Source: Cloeon dipterum (taxonomy: Eukaryota; Arthropoda; Insecta; Ephemeroptera; Baetidae). From it: a DNA stretch of 64,000 nucleotides. The stretch spans positions 13,144,001 to 13,208,000 of the forward strand of contig NC_088786.1 of the NCBI RefSeq assembly GCF_949628265.1, read 5' to 3'. The first letter of the stretch is position 1, and every line of letters begins with the position of its first letter. The notes beneath the pieces were generated by a model that did not search any database, was not told the DNA's origin, and worked only from the letters and a program-made list of their open reading frames with translations. Position numbers and translations under genes: made by a program. Below are positions 11,180 through 24,109 of this stretch, one piece after another.

Positions 11180-13140
11180 ATGAGGAAACTGAACCAGTAT
11201 TCAAGAATGACTTCACGACTCTTTACTCTACGCGCTACGCCACGCATCCGACTCATCTCGGGAGCTCTCTTGGTAATCCTAGTCTACACCCTCTACTTCT
11301 ATGGCGTTTTCACCCACCTCATGGAAAGGAACTACTACACTGAATTTAGTTATCCTCTTGATGAGGATATCACCGTTTACATTGATCAACTTCGAAATGG
11401 TGATCTGTCTGACAGACCACCAATCAATGTCTACAACTATTCCTTTGTGTCAGACGCTCATGATAAGTGTCTCGCAGGTAAGTCAAACTATTTTCCTTAT
11501 TATTCTTGTTTATTCTTGCATGTCAATACATAAAATTAAAGAATTAAATAGAAAATATAGGAAGAAAGGGCATAGTACTAGCAAACATATTGCAAAAACG
11601 ATTAACTACAATGTAATCTCTCGCCGCACTGAGCCGCAAATGACACATAACTAATTCACTGATCACTCTAAATTTGCCACAGATGCTTTTTGCACAAGGG
11701 GGTAAACCTATTTATCTTCATAAAACTTCTTTAGCTTTTAATTCTTTAAAGTATTATTGATGTGGCTTTCTCTAAAGCAAATATATTGAGCAAAACTTTT
11801 TTAACGACTGTTTGCGATCGTCAATCGATTGAGTAATACACTGCTTTGGGCAGGTGGGACCTTCAATGAACTGCGGTTGGTCTACATAGTGAAGTCCAGC
11901 ATGGACCACTTTGAGAGGCGAGAGGCCATCCGTCAGACATGGGGCTTTGAGGGCCGCTTCTCAGATGTGCCCATCAGACGCGTGTTTGTGCTCGGAATGC
12001 GTCCCAACGACCCTCACCTGCAGGCCAGAGTGGCAGAGGAGAGCAAGAAATTCGGCGATATTGTGCAGGCGGACTTTGTTGACACTTACTACAATAACAC
12101 CATCAAAACCATGATGGGCTTCAAGTGGGCTCGGCAGTTCTGCCAAAAAGCCAAATTTTACTTCTTCAGTGATGACGACATGTACGTGTCAACCAAGAAT
12201 GTCCTCCGGTTTCTGAGACATCCAACCAAGTATCCTCAGTATCTGGAGGATCCTGCTGGCTTTGTTGAGAGACACAAACCTGCTAGAGAGCCCAAACAGG
12301 TTTGTTATCCAAGTGCTAGATTTTTCTGTAAAAGCATTGAAACCGATTTGTTCAGAAATATTTGGCTTTAGGTTAGAAGAGATTGCTGAGAAGATTCACA
12401 AACAGCTGATTTAGATCATTTCCATACCTACCAATATAATCATAATTTGAAATCAAAACAATTAATATCACATTCACGTTTGGGGGAAAGAAAACTTTTA
12501 AAATTTATTCAAATTTTATATTTGAAATTGTACACAGCATCTTTGGTGTTAAGCAAGATGTTTATATTTCTGTAAAAATATGAAAAGTAACAGCTGGCTT
12601 TTCTCTAGGTACCACTGCGTCCAGCCGTCAACCTTAAATTACAACTGAAAAAGTGTGGCACCTACGTGTGCTTCTGCTTAGATTGGCATCTACCATTTAA
12701 TCAATAAAATTATCTTCATAATATTGCAGGTTCTGGATTTTGAGCTCTCTGATGAGGTTCAGCTGTACGCTGGGGAAGTGAGGAATGTAATGCCTCTTCG
12801 ACATCAGTCAAGCAAGTGGTACGTGTCATTAGAGGAGTACCCCTTCCACATGTGGCCCCCATACATCACGGCCGGCGCGTATGTTGTGTCCAAGGCTACT
12901 CTGGACACCCTCTTCCTTGGATCGCTGTTCACCAAGCATTTCCGCTTTGATGACATCTACCTGGCGCTGGTGGCAAAGAAGTCTGGTGTTGACCCGTTCC
13001 ACTGCCTCCACTTTCGCCTGAACCGACTGTGGTATGACAGTGCTGTTGATTACCAGTATCTGATTGCCAGTCACGATTTTCCCAATCCTGAAGAGCTCAA
13101 GCACTTCTGGGAGCTGCAGAAAGAAGCTGGAAACGCTTAA
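11180..13140 (+). CDS. brn: Brainiac-type beta-1,3-N-acetylglucosaminyltransferase
   Basis: Exons 11180-11477, 11854-12299 and 12730-13140 join in phase to 384 residues. It is a type II Golgi membrane protein, with a short basic cytoplasmic tail and a transmembrane helix at about 25-44 (LISGALLVILVYTLYFYGVF). The lumenal GT31 catalytic domain shows the family motifs: RREAIRQTWG (about 121-130), RVFVLG, an FSDDDMYVS metal-binding DxD box at about 204-212, KWYVSLEEYPF and WPPYITAGAYV, followed by FRFDDIYLAL. These are close to Drosophila brainiac, which adds GlcNAc beta-1,3 to mannosyl-glucosylceramide in arthro-series glycosphingolipids and is needed in oogenesis and Notch-related signalling. 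It is somewhat longer than fly brn (about 325), mostly in the stem and between the DxD box and KWYVSLEEYPF. The start is the first ATG of a long open exon. A poly(A) signal AATAAA lies near 13662. Confidence 0.93.
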
Positions 13141-13779
13141 TTAAATTATATAATAAGGCCAGTAGATATTAATCTCTCTCGATCTTTACTCATTGTAAGA
13201 ATTAAGTGCAAAAATGATAGTAAAGAGCCTCCTTTCATTATATACTTAATTTTGTTATCAACGTTGCAAATGATTGCATGATTGAAAGCCAACATTAGCT
13301 TCCGATAGTTATAGATTAAGAATCAATCTCTCATTCCTGTTGATAATTAACTGTAGGTCAGCTTTACAATGTCATTGCTGCCTGAGTGGCCTTATTGCTT
13401 TGGGCAGGTAACAATTTCTATTGATTGCTAGAATCAGTCACCTCTTATCTTGCCTTTGTACAGCAGGAACACAACTCAACTTATATTAAATCAATATCGC
13501 TTAAGACTGTATAAAAATTAATGGCTATATTGGATGTATAGGACATTAGAAGAAAATTAAATTATTCCTTGTTAGTGCCTGTTTATTTAAAATTTCCATC
13601 AAATCAATTTTATCGTCTAGTCTAATCTAATATCCTAACGGCATTGTGCTTCAGCGTCAGAATAAAATTGCATTTTGATCAGTTAAAAATATACAATTTT
13701 GATTTACAAAAAAAATTTAATAACGCAGTGATCAGTAGTGAAAATATCAACATTTTATCATTGAAAACACATATTTGAG

Positions 13780-14609
13780 TTACACGATTTCATCAATCTC
13801 TCCTCCTGTTTTCTTTGTAATAGCAAGAAGTAGTTCAGTGTTTTCCAGGATCTGAAGTAAAACGATTAAGCATTTAGTACAAAACAAACCAAGGACAAAG
13901 TATTATTTGAGCATACAACAGACCTTTTCAAATGCAGTCTCAGTTTGTGTGATGGTAGAGTCCAGCTTGTCTCTGGCCACAACAAGAGATTTGATCCTGT
14001 TGTCACATGCCTCAGCTTCTTGAGTTGCCTTTTGGATTTCTTCAAGAAGCCTGCCCCTTTTTTCTTCCTCAGCAGAAATTACTTGCTGCAAGCTCTGGCG
14101 TCTCAATCTAAGGCTCTCTACAGCTGCAATTTGTACGATATAGTTTAATTGTGTTTATTTATGACGAGTGCTCACAATTTAACAATGATAAATAATTAAT
14201 CTGCAGGCAATTCATGAAGTTAATAACAAGATTAAGTTAGATTGTGTATAATTTGCATTATTTGTTGACTGAGAAAGAATTCAGCTTAGTCTTACAACAT
14301 ACATAAAAATTATACTTTGAACTATCTGTTTGTCATTATTTATTTAATATAATAATGCAATTATTAGATCATGTTAAACTTAAAACAAATTACGTGTTCT
14401 ATTTTACTGATTTTTTGTAATTTAATTTAAAATTAATTAAAGCAGAATACATAATTTCCTTATATCATAATAATATAGGATCAGGATTACACAATGAATG
14501 TTGAAGACTTAAAACAAGAAGATTTTTTTAAAATATTATAAATCATATGCAACTCACTGCCTACTAACTCCTGGAATTGTTGTTGAAGCAACATTTCTTG
14601 TTGGCTCAT
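13780..14609 (-). CDS. SSNA1: SSNA1 / NA14, centriolar microtubule-binding coiled coil
   Basis: Three coding exons (14609-14558, 14123-13924, 13851-13780) join to 107 residues (human SSNA1 is 119). The protein is almost wholly alpha-helical coiled coil. The C-terminal half carries the family signature: a basic-acidic VARDKLDSTITQTETAFEKI block, equivalent to the vertebrate segment around FDRTIAETEAAYLKILE, then ENTELLLAITKK. SSNA1 forms filaments that bind and branch microtubules at centrioles, basal bodies and the midbody. The start is the first ATG after an intron acceptor (TTGTTGTTGCAG), so the 5' UTR is spliced; a donor at 14931-14930 marks its upstream exon. The exon 2 donor is the weak GAAAAG|GTCTGT, but using it joins the conserved helix without a break. 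The gene is divergent from GM130, with the probable shared promoter between about 14933 and 15180. Confidence 0.85.
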
Positions 14610-14931
14610 GGACCTCTGAAGTCTAAACCTGCAACAACAATTTCAGGTGAAGAGTTCTGAAAAATATAACACTCGAGTAAATTGGACATTAAGACTGTAA
14701 TATATATTAAATAAAATCAAAAGAGTGCTATTATACTCCCAGTGTTAAACTAAGCTAGTTCGAAATATTGCTTCATTAAATATTAAATTATTCCAGGGAA
14801 AAAGCCGGAACCTCTAACCTCTTGTCAGCTGATGATAGTGTTGTGTTCAGGTTGTGATGGACTGATAGTTTCCTTCTCAGTTCTCAGCCGCCAAAATGAA
14901 ACAGCAATGAAGCCAACAAAAAAGTACTTAC

Positions 14932-15179
14932 CCAACTAACTCAATAATGCTGTGACTGTGACTTTAATAGAAATGAGAAAAATAATGTTTAATTTCTGAA
15001 ACGAAGAGTAAAATAAATCATAAGAACTAAAAATTATACTTCTTGCTGAGAAGTGCTTAGCAAATAAAAATACCAAAAAACTTGGAAACAATTTTATTGT
15101 AAAAATAATAATAATTATTATTGTGTCTATATCTATCTGGTGGCAACACTGCTCACATCTGATTCTGTCATCAGTGAAC
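14932..15179. promoter_or_regulatory. Probable bidirectional promoter of SSNA1 and GM130
   Basis: The 5' UTR donor of SSNA1 (minus, GTAAGTAC starting at 14931) and the GM130 ATG (15180) are only about 250 bases apart, so both start sites must lie within this interval if the UTR exon is right. There is no TATA box at good spacing, which is common for divergent housekeeping genes. This is inferred from gene geometry rather than from a recognised motif. Confidence 0.45.
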
Positions 15180-18100
15180 ATGGCTGACACAAACAAAGCA
15201 GAAAAGCTGGCAGCAGCTCGTAAAAAGGTGATTTTCTTCATGTTACTCTCGAATAACACAATTTTTTAACAGTTCCAAATTTCCAAATTAAATTTAAACC
15301 AACTTCGACTTTTGTCATAACGAGGTATTCTCCTTTTTTCTTGCCAATCCGTACATCATTATATTGGATTTGACACGTAAGACGGTGTGACAGGGGCGTG
15401 GCTAATGACAACTACATAACTTGTCAAGAGCTATGATAATAATAGCCGACTAAATAAATCATGATTATTGTAGATGATTGATTATACCGCATTTTTTTTT
15501 AATTCAGAAAATTCTGGCGCTTATGCTCATAAGGACGAATATTTTCAATTTTTTGTAAAACATATTTCATCATGAAATATAATTTTATTCTTTCCTTATA
15601 TCCTTTTTATGAAATAAATTAACACCCTTATTTACAAATTTTGCTAGCCAAATTGTAACATAAAAAAATAATTGCTTTCAATTTCCATTTCCTATATTCC
15701 CAGCTTAAAGAGTTTCAACAAAGAAATAGACAAAGTCCGGTTGCTGCTCCAAAAGACCGAGCTGATGTGTCGACCCCTGCTAGTGTGACGTCCCAAACCA
15801 GCAGTATTGACCTGAAAGCAGCAGGCACTCTCCAGCACGAAGCGATCTGCCTTGACGAGCAGCCTTCCATTTCTTACGAGTACAATCCCCAAGCACAGTC
15901 TCTGGACTACAGCAACCAATACTATAGTGCTGATCTCACTCATGAACAGCCACCAGGTTCTACACCCTATTTCTATAATGGTGCTACAAACAGCATCCCA
16001 GAAAACGTTATGGTTGACAATCATAGGAGATACTCCACCAATAGCTATGGTAACAATTTATAGTTTTGGAGATCTATACTTTTAAATTCTAACTCATGGG
16101 TTTCAAATGCAGGAGGCCCAAGTGCAGACAATTCCTCGTTGATCATTCAGTTAGCTGAGAGAGACAATACAATAGCATCCTTGCAATATCAACTGGTGCG
16201 TAAAATTCCATATTTCATTTTTGTGAGCTGAAAATTTTAAGTGCAAATAATTGTCACTTACTTTTTCATTGTGGACTGCATGAACTTCATATTTCAGCAA
16301 AGTTTATCGCTAGCAACTAACTCGAAAGATGTGGAACTGCAAAATGCTGTACGTGAGGCAGAGGTCAAATGGTTCCAGAAAGTCGCAGAGTTGGAAAGCC
16401 AGCTCAAGACTCACGCGCAAACTGTTAACATCCTAGTGGCGGAAAAGTCAGAGTACCAGGCGTCCTTGGCAAAAGCAAATGATTTGCTAAAATTGAAGGC
16501 TGGTGAGTAATAGATAATTGGGAAGCCTTCCTCTTTATACACAGTTGATATTTTATAAACAAAAAACTTTGGTTAATGCTTCAGGTGAGTGGGAGGAAAC
16601 CCAGCAACAGCTGCGCACTTTCCAACAGAAGCTCAATGAGTCTGAATCGGCCTTGGCGTCAATCAGAGACGAAAATAGCTCTAAAGGACTGGAAATCAGT
16701 GACAAGCAAAAACGTTATGATGAGCTGGCCACAGAACTAAAAAGGGTTGAGGGAGAACGGGATGAGCACAAGCATCAGAACAACCAACTGCAACAGCGAA
16801 TCAACGTCACCATGCAGCAGGTGGCCATGTTGCAAGCTGAGCTGCAAGAAAAACAATCGCAGCTCACTTCTACCCAAGTTCGACTGAAGCAGGTATAAAC
16901 TGGCTAGAAGCAATCATTATGCTGTCAGTTATCTAAGGAATATTTTTATATGTATATTATTTGTTATTACAGAATCAACTGTTAAGCTTAATGTTGCAAA
17001 AGTAAAAAAAAAAAATAAAATATTTGTCGGTTTCCTGTAAGTGATACACATAATTTTTTTTGTAAAGTTCATTGAATTTGAAGATAATAGAATTGTCAAA
17101 TTAAAAAAATATAAATAGTGCAATTGACAGCAGAATGGTATTAAAAGAAAGAAAAAAAAATGAAAAATACTCATTTCCAAATATTTTTGAAAACTTTCCT
17201 ATGGCTATGATTTGATACTAGCTAATATTTATCTTGCTGGGGTACATGTCTTTAAAAGAGTTCACTAATCAGGAACATTTGAATTTCAGCTTGGTGGTTC
17301 TCTAAAAGACTCAGATGACACTTCAATTGTTGATGAATTAAAAGCAGAAAGGGAAAGGAGTGCTTCTTTGGAAAAGATAATTGCCGATATGAAATCTGAT
17401 CTTGCTGAGAAAGAGCAGGCCAGCCAGCAGTATCAACAGTTTGTCCACCAGCTCAATCAGCAGCTCTCCACCCTTGCAACAAAGGTACAATGTTGTTAAT
17501 CTTGCAAGTGCCAACAATTTATCTTTTACACTAGGTCCAAGAGTCAACGCGAGAAAACGAGAAGCTTAAAGAGCAGAATACGCAAATGGTGGAGCATGTC
17601 AGCAGTTTAGAAACTCGGCTAAATAAGCTCAACCAGTTCAACTCGCATACTCCGCAGCCAGTGGATAATCAAGAGCTGCTGAAACTCAAAGAAGAGCTGA
17701 GAACGGCTCTTGAGGAGAAAAATTCTTGGAAACAAAAATTAGATAATCAGGTACAAAAAAAACTGCGCTCAGTTAATATCACGATGATGCCAAATAAAAA
17801 TTTCAGTACTTTTTATGTATTCCTAAAATGGAAAATAAACTAGATAGATTTTTTTATAGTTTTCTATTGTTTCGGGAAACAACAGAAATGCAAATAATTT
17901 TATACGCCGAAAAATTCTGGAGAGTAAAACAACTGAAATTAATTTTCCTGCAGGAAATGGAAAGGAGTTCCTATGAAGAGAGTATTTTGAGGTACCAAGA
18001 AACTATTCGGCGGCTTGAAGAAGAGCGGCCAGATGAGCGCAAGTTACTCGCAGCCATGGAGAGTGACAGGGTCGCGGCTCAAAGAGCGACAGCCCAAAAC

Positions 18101-19288
18101 TCAAAACTGAAGGACCAACTTCTTGAAATGGAGCAAATGAAGGCGCAAATGATTGAGCAGTTGCACACTTTAGAAGCGAGAGCACGACAAGCACAGTCTC
18201 TTCAGGAGTGTTTAATAGACGCGCAGGTTTGAAATTCAGAAAACAATTAGAAGTTGATGAAAATACTATTATTACATTTTTCATTTCAGAACGAAATAAA
18301 AAATTTAAATAATCGTCTGAATCAAAATCCAGAAAATCCTCAAGTGAATGGCAATACCAGCGAAATCGAAGAGAGTCTTTCTCCAGAAGCAACAAAAAAA
18401 CTGGAGATTCGTTTCACTGAACTCATGAGGAAGCTAGCAGACACCGCTGACGAAAAGCAAAAACTTGAGCATCTTGTAATGCAATTGCAGGGTGAAACAG
18501 AAACGATAGGTAAAATTTTCTATCAAGCAGAATCTGAGAGTTAAAAATAATATTAATTTTTCAGGAGAGTATGTGGCTCTATACCAGCAGCAGCGGTGTC
18601 TGCTCAGAGAAAGAGCAGCTGAGAAAGACAGGGAAATTGCAAGAATGGGGGATGATAGAGCTGAGTTGTTGCAAGAGCTGAAAAAAGTCGGCCACTTGGT
18701 GCTGCAGCTTGTAAATGACCAAAGAGATAATAATAGTGGTATGTACACCGTCTTGTGGTATTCAATATCAGAAGAAATTGAAGCCATGTAAAGTGCTTTG
18801 TTTATGGGGTTAAACTCTGAATAAAAATATTTATTCCATAATTCATCATCATAAAATATTATCAGTATTTAATGGAAATTTTTTTCATATTTTGAAAGTT
18901 ATGAATGCCAACAAAACTTGCCAAAAGACTTACAATTTTTTTCAAACATACATAAAAAATTTGTTCCTTTCAGGTTTTTGCGTTTCAATGGGGATTGCTA
19001 AAGTTACCAATCGATAATCAATGTTTTTTGAAGCTATATTAATGTTAATAACTTGATTATAATTTTTCAGTGCCTTTGTCAGAGCCTAAGGATTATGAGA
19101 CTGTAGCATTCGCAATTGCTGACCAAGTGTCAGCCCTGCTGAACAGAATGGAGGAGAGCAGCCAGGAAACGCGGAAGCTGACAGACGAAGAGCTTTTAGC
19201 GCTGCACAGCAAGAGAAACGTCCAGGCTCACGATCAAGAAACGCTGCTCCCGTGTCCATGCTGCTCTGGGCAACTAGAAGTGGTCTGA
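15180..19288 (+). CDS. GOLGA2: GM130 (golgin subfamily A member 2)
   Basis: Eleven exons join in frame to 761 residues: 15180-15227, 15704-16049, 16113-16195, 16298-16502, 16585-16892, 17290-17484, 17535-17750, 17954-18226, 18290-18509, 18565-18738 and 19071-19288. The N-terminus (MADTNKAEKLAAARKKLKEF) is the conserved basic p115/importin-binding motif of GM130. A Ser/Gln-rich linker is followed by long heptad-repeat coiled coils through most of the protein. Near the C-terminus GEYVALYQQQRCLL matches the conserved GEYIALYQ box. The final LEVV is a hydrophobic C-terminal peptide of the type bound by GRASP65 PDZ domains. GM130 is a cis-Golgi golgin that tethers COPII vesicles and organises Golgi stacks and microtubule nucleation. 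It is shorter than vertebrate forms (about 1000). A small extra exon between 16892 and 17290 cannot be excluded. A poly(A) signal lies at 19524. Confidence 0.93.
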
Positions 19289-19523
19289 TCTTTATTGCTG
19301 TTTGACGTCTTTGCACCAGCACCCTGAGTATTTTGTGATAAATCGCGTTTTGGTGTTGCGTTAAAGAAAAAGCCATTCTGTCCGCAAAGTGATTTCCATT
19401 AGAGTTACAAGCAATTCCAGTGTTTGATTTGGCACTGCCCACCCAACCTGTAGCGCTATAGTTGGATTATTTATCAGAGTCATTAAACGCTCTAATTATG
19501 TTGTACTGTACTTTGAGACAAGA

Positions 19524-19529
19524 AATAAA
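19524..19529 (+). terminator. Polyadenylation signal AATAAA of GM130
   Basis: AATAAA lies about 236 bases after the GM130 stop and is followed by a T/G-containing AT-rich stretch. It is the first perfect hexamer downstream on the plus strand and is likely to define the mRNA end. Confidence 0.6.
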
Positions 19530-22500
19530 GTGTATTATTTATAATTCTAAAACCAAGCTTTCCTTCAAAGTGGTCTAAATCTAATTTTCCACGCGAAAAT
19601 TTAATGCAATCATATTCTGTTAACTAGTTAACCATTCATATTAGCCGTTAAATATTTATAGCAAACTAAAAATAATATATGAAAGGCATCTTTTAGTGGC
19701 ATAAAGTGCTGTTGGGCAGAATTGCGAGACCACAAAGTTTGTTTGAGCGTACATTAAGATTCTTGGTTTCATGCCCACAGGTAAAGCTTAAATTAATTTT
19801 CAGCCTGACTGCACAAATCTTTGCTACTTGTTGAATCCCAGGATTAACCCTACACACAGAGGTGGCACAAATTATGTATCCATGCTCTCTTAGTAAGTTC
19901 TGTAGCGTTGAAACAAAAGCATCTCTATATCTGCAATTTCGAAACAGATAAACACACACTGAAAGCTGCTGCTGCTCATTCCACATCTAATTTAATACAT
20001 TATTACCATCACACACTCCGCGGTTGCGGGGCAAATATAAAGATTAAACTCTACTAAGTTTTCCGCCTTTTCAGCGAAGTTTCTTGGTGTGTGAGCTTTG
20101 TTGCCAGCAATTCTCAAGATCAAAGGGCAATTTCTGTAATTTAACTTTTTGAACATATGCACCACTTGCGTGTTGGAATTACTTTGTTTGTTTGCTCTTA
20201 AGGTTCTTCTCAAAACAGAAAGCGGCTGTTGTTAGTTTAAGAGTGTGCTAAAAGTTATTAATCATTCATATATCCCTTTAATGCATACAGATTCTGATGA
20301 GGAATCAATTTAATTAGTGAGAAAATTCAGGAAATTACCTGAACTTGCTATTTGTTTGTGGTTTCGGGAAATTTTGGAAACAGGAAAAGCCAGTAATTTT
20401 AGTTACAGTATTTTTGTTAATAATTTAGCTCTTGCGATCACTCTTAATAATTTTGAAGATTAAAATAATTGCACCTTCCTGCAATATGAGTTCAAAGCTT
20501 TGCGACGCTGTTTCTTATTTCTATTAAGAATCATTAGATAAATTTTAATTTGTGTCTCGTCATTAACATGCAAAGTGGTTAATCTCCTTGGAAGACACTC
20601 GAATGTGCATCCGCTCGCGCGCAATTTCAGACGCGGGAGAGCGCGCGTGGAGTAAACTTTTAATTATTTAACACTGAGTGTAAGTATAAGGTGAATACAC
20701 ACACGCTCGCTCGCGAGAAGCTCTTCTTTTCAGAATGGTGCGCATTTTCGCTCCAGGGGTCTCGCGGAGAGTGTGTAGAGCTCACCAAGGGCTTTGTGCG
20801 CGCCTCCATTAAAAGTAAAGTATTCATCATATTATTGTGTGTACACATCCGAATGTTGTGCGTGTTCTCAAACAACGCGCTTCAATTTTCATTTTAACTC
20901 TCAACTGGTTCCTCTGCCTCCTTGATGCATACGTCGGTGCTGGAAATCAAAGTCCACCAGTTTGGATATGTAATTACACATCGTGAAAATAAAATTGATA
21001 GTTTTATAAGAAATCATAAATTGAAGATTTAAACAAAATTCATGATAAAATGAAACACATTTATGTGCAAAGCACGTTGCGGTTACGTCGGAAAATGGCA
21101 CACTGAAAAGGGATCGGGGAAATAAAGTTTTGATAAATGAAAGTTAAGATTAAAAATTAATATTTCTTAGAAATTTGCATGGTGAACCCACCGTTAGATT
21201 TTCTCAATCAATCAAGCTGTTCGACCTTAAAGGAAAAATTTCGTGCACATTATTAATGTTTTCGTTTAAAATAATTGAAAAATGTTTCATAAATATTCAT
21301 ATTTGATTGTACAGCTAATAAGCGTACAAGTCGGCCCAGCGAACGGAATCTTTTTTTAAAATCTGTAATTATAAAATCATTGACACGTGCGGGGGCGCAG
21401 TATCAAGTAGTGCAACACCGATATACATGCTGACTATGTTGACTTGATGTTTTTTAATGTTAAATTTTATCCGTAAACGCGGCGAGTTATTTAATTTTGT
21501 CATGACCGATGAGAATGAGAAAGATGTTAAAATGGAAAACATTTCCCAAGTTGGAATTAATGCAAATGTTTTCAATATATTAAAATAACTATTTATCTTG
21601 TCCAGCTTGTGAGTTTGTATCATTCTCCAATGAAAATGGGATATATTGTTGATGGTGTCTTATGAGCCGCGTTGCTCTTTTCCTCGCTTCTGTACTGCCA
21701 ATTAAGCTGATTTTATTCCGTTTGGTTTGTATTGAGGGACGCTGGCGCAGCTGATTTCCCACGAGCTTGATTTATTCATCCCACACAATTAGCCGTGTCC
21801 TTTATCTGAGTGAGTGCGCGCTACTTATTTGTAAATACACATCCACTGCTTCTCTGTGTGGCCTTATTTGCTCTTGCATTTATTTATGCTATTTGCTCAG
21901 CGAATTAGCCACGCTGCCGCCTAGCAGAGTGTGTGTTTACAGCGCGGAGAGCTATAGAGAAGAGGAAACCAACGGGATAGATACTCTCCTACGTTAACTA
22001 TGTATTATCATTTATCATGCTGTATAAAGTGTTCAATATCAAAAATGAAGCTCGTATCGTCTCTAACGCAAAAGTAGAGACTATTAAAAGATGGCCTGAG
22101 AGATTGATCAGAAAGAAAAAAAAAGAAAATTACGAAATTAAAGGGAAAATGAATAATAAATAAAAATAGATCGATGTTTTCACTTGAGAAGGCATTTCTG
22201 GTGATGAAATAATCGTACTTGTCTTTGTTGGTTGAAAGTTCAGATTTTATTTTTAGTCGAAAATATTTCGGCTATAAATAAAAAACTCAATCCTCAATCG
22301 TTAATTTTTTTTTAGAATAGTGATCGTCTTCAATTTACCCCGCTGATCCGCAGTAAAATTAATTAATTTGGATCTTAAGTCCAATCAAAATAATAATAAG
22401 CAGCGCAGATTTTTAAAATAAATTTGATGCAGCAAATTTGTCTCCTGGTGAGTATAAAAATAATTTTATACCTAATAAAAGCAGATTTAAAGCAATTTCG

Positions 22501-24053
22501 TTGCCATAGCAAACATTTAAAAGGCGTGAAAATTTTGTAATTGAAAAAACGTGGTGTGAATGCAAGGGGTGCTAGTGCTTTATACAAGAAACTGACACTC
22601 TAAAATTAATTTCGTCAAAGAAAGACTGCGCTCAACGTTAAAAAAAGAAATAGTTCCCCGTTTGGTTTGTTTATTCAGTGTCTATAAAAAAACTAAATTT
22701 GAACGCAAAAATGCACCGTGATGTTCCATTGAGCATAATTATATACATATAATAAGACGAATAGCCTGTTCTTTCGTGGATCAATGATGCAGGAGCATTG
22801 CGTGTGCGTGAAGCTCATAAATAGTTTTAATTACGGTTGCGCTGTCGCAATTACAAGCAAAGCGGCTGCGACTAATTATCGGCCAATGGGATAAATCATG
22901 CGTGCGGTCACCGCCGCCGTTCATGCATATACATGCCGTGTCTATAGCGTATACGCTCAGGGTTTGAATTTGAATACATACACAGAGCGGCGAATTGCAA
23001 TGACACGTCCGCGTGAGGGCTCGCAGCGGTAATGAGAGAGCGCGATGATTAATAAATAGACTGCTCAGTTCGATTTTTAATCGCGCAAAACAAGCTGCGT
23101 GTGCCGCTTTTCTGCGGCCGTAAATTAATCTCTCTGACCAATTGCACTCGCGGGGGTTGTTGCTTGTGTGTGGCCATTAATAACATAAATGCACGTTGAA
23201 AAGAATGTGAAAGCAGTGAATAAGTGGGAGTCTAATTAACCGCATGCTTCATCACTTGACATTTTGTGTTACATTCATATTATTTATTCAGGGGGGATTT
23301 TTGATTTTTACAATTAATACATAAACGGAGAAAGTCACACAGTCAAAATTTCTGAACTAAAAATTCATATTTTTCATAATGGATATTACATCACTATAGC
23401 TATAAACTAATTTGAACGTCTAAAACTTGTCATAAAAAAATATTAGATAGAAATGCCTGCCTAAATTTAACAGTCTAAACGGTAAACACTCATTTTCCAT
23501 GCCTTTTTATTTAATAATGTTCCATACAAAGTACGTTGCATCGGTGATTGTTGTCGGGCACTCCCCAAATTCCCAGATTCTGACCGCACCAGCGGAGTGC
23601 AAGCAGGAGGCTGAACAGTTGTCAGCGGGGCATAATCCGAGTTTACAGAGGCGACGGCAATATCACTTTTCTCACGAGACCGGATAATAATTTATATTAT
23701 TGGATTAGCAATCGTTGCGGAGCGCACGGCCTGGACCAATTGCATGCATAATTCGAGTCCCCGCCGACCAAGGCCCGTATATACACACACTCACAGAGGA
23801 ACGAGACGGAGAGTGAGTGTAGGCAATCACCCGCGCAAGAAATGCAAATCGCGTTAGCCAAGCGAGAGAGCACGCGCGTGTGTGCTTTTGCTTGCCGCAG
23901 CTTCTCTCGCTGGTCGGCCGGGACGTATCGTGCCGCGCTGGCAATATGACAAGCAAGCGTTCCTTGGGGAAGCAGTTTCGCTTGCTCTACAAATTACTCG
24001 CTTAATAGGATTTCCATTTCATTTCTGCATCCAGCTCTGCTCTGTACGTGAAC

Positions 24054-24058
<5 letters not shown>
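19530..24058. other. Non-coding region, start of the gene desert
   Basis: No recognisable gene. Mostly AT-rich, with scattered CpG-containing patches at 20580-20900 and 22780-23240. The second patch is dense in homeodomain-type sites (TTTAATTA, ACTAATTA, TAAATTAATC, TCTAATTAAC) and looks like regulatory DNA. A 37-codon open stretch with an acceptor at 23577-23687 was judged too weak to call. Confidence 0.4.

Positions 24059-24107
<49 letters not shown>
24059..24107 (+). repeat. (TG)n microsatellite
   Basis: A perfect TG dinucleotide tract of 49 bases, preceded by the related GTGAACGTGAG. No gene is associated. Confidence 0.97.

Positions 24108-24109
<2 letters not shown>

Noticed and set aside
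23577..23687. Open stretch of 36 codons after AATTCCCAG (ECKQEAEQLSAGH)
   Set aside because: Weak acceptor, modest codon bias, no neighbouring exons and no recognised family.
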